Shown: piece by piece, positions 61,980-64,000 of the stretch | Numbering within the stretch: the stretch's first letter is position 1 | How the letters are laid out: each line of letters starts with the position of its first letter | Assembly: GCF_022662495.1 (NCBI RefSeq) | Contig: NZ_JAKPBU010000001.1 | Span: forward strand, 62,001-126,000 | Direction of reading: 5' to 3' | DNA: 64,000 bases | Source: Lysobacter sp. M2-1 | Lineage (GTDB): Bacteria > Pseudomonadota > Gammaproteobacteria > Xanthomonadales > Xanthomonadaceae | Program-made: the position numbers and the translations under genes | Notes under the pieces: generated by a model | Database searches by the model: none | The model's input: only the letters and a program-made list of their open reading frames with translations | Told to the model about the DNA's origin: nothing

Positions 61980-63844
61980 TGGACACCCTCATCCTCACCA
62001 GCGACATGAAGCTCGTGCTCGGGCTGGTGGCGCTGACGATGGTGATGTTCCTGTTCGAGCGCGTGCGCCCCGACCTGGTCGCGCTGGTGGTGCTGGTGCT
62101 GTTGGGCCTGACCGGCCTGGTCGGCGCCGAGGACCTGTTCAACGGCTTCTCGGGCAACGCGGTGATGAGCGTCATCGCGACGATGATCCTGGGCACGGGG
62201 CTGGATCGCACGGGTGCGCTCAATCGCCTGGCCGCGTGGCTGCTGCGGCGCGCCAAGGGCGTGGAGCAGCGGCTGCTGCTGTTCACCAGCGCCATCGCCG
62301 GGCTCAACTCTTCGATGATGCAGAACCCTTCGGTGATGGCGCTGTACCTGCCCGTCGCCTCGCGCCTGTCTTCGCGTACCGGCCTGCCGCTCTCGCGCCT
62401 GCTGATGCCGATCGCGGCGGCGATCCTGATGGGCGGCGGGCTGACCATGGTCGGCAATTCGCCGCTGATCCTGCTCAACGACCTGCTGGTATCGGCCAAT
62501 GCCAACCTGCCCTCGGGCGTGGCCACGCTGGAGCCGATGAACATGTTCGCGCCGCTGCCGATCGGCGTGGCCCTGCTGCTGGCATCGCTGGCCTACTTCC
62601 ATTTCTTCGGCGAGAAGTTGTTGGCCGAGGACGGCAGCGATGGCGGCGTGACCCCGGCGCGGACCCAGAGCTATTTCGCCAAGTCCTATGGCATCGAAGG
62701 CGACGTGTTCGAGCTGACGGTGACCGCCGACAGCCCGCTGGTGGGCATGTCGATGGGCGAGGCCGAGGCGCTACACGGCGCGCCGCTGCTGCTGGCGCTC
62801 AAGACCGGCAACGAGTCGCGTCTGGCACCGCCCGCCGACAGCCGCATCTGGGTGGGCAGCGTGATCGGCGCCATGGGCTCGCGCCAGCAGGCGCTGGATT
62901 TCGCCCAGAATCACTTCCTCAAGCTCAATTCACGGCTGCGCGAGTTCGGCGACCTGTTCAACCCGAGCCGGGCCGGCATTTCCGAGGCGGTGGTGCCACC
63001 CACGTCCACCTTCATCGGCAAGACCCCGGGCGAACTCGAGCTGCGCAAAAAGCACGGCATCAGCCTGCTGGCGATCAACCGCGACAAGGAAGTGCTGCGC
63101 GATGACGTGCGCAATACCAAACTGCGCGCGGGCGACATGCTGGTACTGCACAGCATCTGGCAGGATCTGGCGCGGACCGCGGCCAGCCGGGATTTCGTGG
63201 TAGTCACCGATTATCCGAAGGGCGAGCAGCGTCCGCACAAATTCAAGATCGCGATGACCATCTTCGCGATCACCATGCTCCTCGCGCTGTCCTCGCGGAT
63301 CCCCGCCTCGGTCGCGCTGATGACCGGGGTGGCCGGGATGCTGGTCACCGGCGTGCTGAAGATGGACGAGGCCTACGCGGCGATCAACTGGAAAACCGTG
63401 TTCCTGATGGCCTGCCTGATCCCGCTGGGTTGGGCGATGGATTCCAGCGGCGCCGCGGCCTGGGTCGCGGGCCACACCATCGAGCGTTTGCCGCAGGGCC
63501 TGCCGGACTGGATCCTGCAGCTCGCCGTTGGCCTGCTGACGACCGCGTTCTCGCTGGTGATCAGCCATGTGGGCGCCACCATCGTGATGGTGCCGCTGGC
63601 GATCAACCTGGCGCTGGCGGCGGACGCGAACCCCACCGCGTTCGCGCTGATCGTGGCGCTGTCGGCGTCCAACAACTTCATGACCCAGTCCAATCCCGTG
63701 ATCTCGATGGTCGCCGGCCCAGCCAACTATTCCGCGCGCGAACTCTGGCGCGTCGGCGGGCCGCTCTCGCTGATCTACACCGCCGTGGTCGTGGTGATGG
63801 TCAACATGCTGTTCTCGCAATGGTGGTTGCGGCTGTTTTCGTAG
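61979..63844 (+). CDS. SLC13/DASS-type permease with TrkA-C domains
   Basis: 621 aa inner-membrane carrier of the CitT/ArsB-like superfamily. Membrane helices lie at about 10-195, then a cytoplasmic part with two TrkA-C (RCK_C) domains (around 230-300 and 320-400: SPLVGMSMGEAEALHG; TFIGKTPGELELRKKHGIS; LRAGDMLVLHS), then helices 425-620. Signature pieces MMQNPSVMALYLPV and ASNNFMTQSNPVISMV are the two inverted substrate/Na+ loops. Substrate unknown (sulfate, dicarboxylate or other anion). It is translationally coupled to trmB by TGATG, but that junction is probably due to the repeat in the trmB 3' end. Confidence 0.9.
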   Translation: MDTLILTSDMKLVLGLVALTMVMFLFERVRPDLVALVVLVLLGLTGLVGAEDLFNGFSGNAVMSVIATMILGTGLDRTGALNRLAAWLLRRAKGVEQRLLLFTSAIAGLNSSMMQNPSVMALYLPVASRLSSRTGLPLSRLLMPIAAAILMGGGLTMVGNSPLILLNDLLVSANANLPSGVATLEPMNMFAPLPIGVALLLASLAYFHFFGEKLLAEDGSDGGVTPARTQSYFAKSYGIEGDVFELTVTADSPLVGMSMGEAEALHGAPLLLALKTGNESRLAPPADSRIWVGSVIGAMGSRQQALDFAQNHFLKLNSRLREFGDLFNPSRAGISEAVVPPTSTFIGKTPGELELRKKHGISLLAINRDKEVLRDDVRNTKLRAGDMLVLHSIWQDLARTAASRDFVVVTDYPKGEQRPHKFKIAMTIFAITMLLALSSRIPASVALMTGVAGMLVTGVLKMDEAYAAINWKTVFLMACLIPLGWAMDSSGAAAWVAGHTIERLPQGLPDWILQLAVGLLTTAFSLVISHVGATIVMVPLAINLALAADANPTAFALIVALSASNNFMTQSNPVISMVAGPANYSARELWRVGGPLSLIYTAVVVVMVNMLFSQWWLRLFS

Positions 63845-63904
63845 GTAGCGCGGTGGGCGATGCCGGCAGCAGCCGACCTGTTGAGGCGGCACAGCCCGCG
63901 CTAC
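63845..63904. repeat. GTAGCGCGG/CCGCGCTAC inverted repeat
   Basis: GTAGCGCGG at 63845-63853 and its complement CCGCGCTAC at 63896-63904. It begins directly after the permease stop and overlaps the stop codon of the convergent partial gene. Confidence 0.55.
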
Positions 63905-64000
63905 GGTTCCGACCCTGGTGCGGGCCCGCCCAGCCAGACCTGGCCGTCGTGCACTTCGACCGGCACCGCGCGCAAGGCGTCGCCGCGGCAGGGGCCGGCG
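63901..64000 (-). CDS. C-terminal end of a probable Rieske-type ferredoxin, 5'-truncated by window edge
   Basis: The last 32 codons before a TAG at 63903-63901 read on the minus strand as AGPCRGDALRAVPVEVHDGQ followed by VWLGGPAPGSEP. The pattern Cys, then a basic stretch, then PVEVHDGQVWLG is the usual C-terminal strand of small Rieske [2Fe-2S] proteins. The cluster ligands would lie mostly outside the window, so the call is tentative. Confidence 0.5.
   Translation of the reverse strand, partial: AGPCRGDALRAVPVEVHDGQVWLGGPAPGSEP

Overview
The window is a contiguous piece of a GC-rich gammaproteobacterial chromosome, most likely from the Xanthomonadaceae/Lysobacteraceae (Lysobacter, Luteimonas or Xanthomonas relatives). 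This is inferred from gene content, from the GGGATTCGGGAT-type and TGTGGGAGCGGC-type palindromic repeats, from the SAH-riboswitch/ahcY arrangement and from the KKA-rich histone-like protein. No GC value or database search was computed. There is no phage, plasmid or CRISPR signature. It reads as core chromosome with a few inserted accessory genes and many small intergenic repeats.

Left part (1-20.9 kb): the 3' part of a giant cyclic beta-1,2-glucan synthase; a LemA plus HtpX-like membrane protease pair; a secreted beta-lactamase-fold hydrolase; a Lys/Ala-rich histone-like protein behind a long leader with its own promoter and an internal terminator; glycine cleavage genes gcvT-gcvH; an SPFH/NfeD membrane operon; and a sigma factor, single-pass membrane protein and PDZ protein in one operon.

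Metal section (20.9-32.5 kb): a Fur-boxed heme uptake operon (hemP, a TonB heme receptor split by a frameshift, and a CbiX-like chelatase-fold lipoprotein); a manganese (yybP-ykoY) riboswitch in front of a TMEM165/GDT1 Mn exporter; a diguanylate cyclase-like protein with a degenerate GGQEF motif; a nucleoside transporter plus PfkB kinase; then a second Fur-boxed TonB receptor with a PepSY reductase-like partner. The chelatase-like lipoprotein in the heme operon is the best candidate here for an undescribed function, namely demetallation of heme or a related tetrapyrrole at the cell surface or periplasm.

Middle (32.5-49.3 kb): dusB, a secreted GH3 glycosidase with PA14 insert, a YdjM-like membrane hydrolase, a translationally coupled pair of a two-domain acyltransferase and an LpxH-like phosphatase, then the methyl cycle: metK, SAH riboswitch, ahcY and metF (with a convergent GGEEF cyclase lying between ahcY and metF), a patatin-like lipase and ilvE. 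About 870 bp after ilvE is a nested inverted repeat with no gene.

Right part (49.3-64 kb): an OmpR-type two-component system behind a leader with a PhoP-box-like repeat and an intrinsic terminator; rimB-rimK; tRNA-Gly(CCC); a GDSL autotransporter esterase; thiS and thiG separated by a 1122-residue secreted repeat protein on the opposite strand; trmB, whose C-terminus runs into a palindromic repeat; an SLC13-type transporter; and the end of a probable Rieske protein cut by the window edge.
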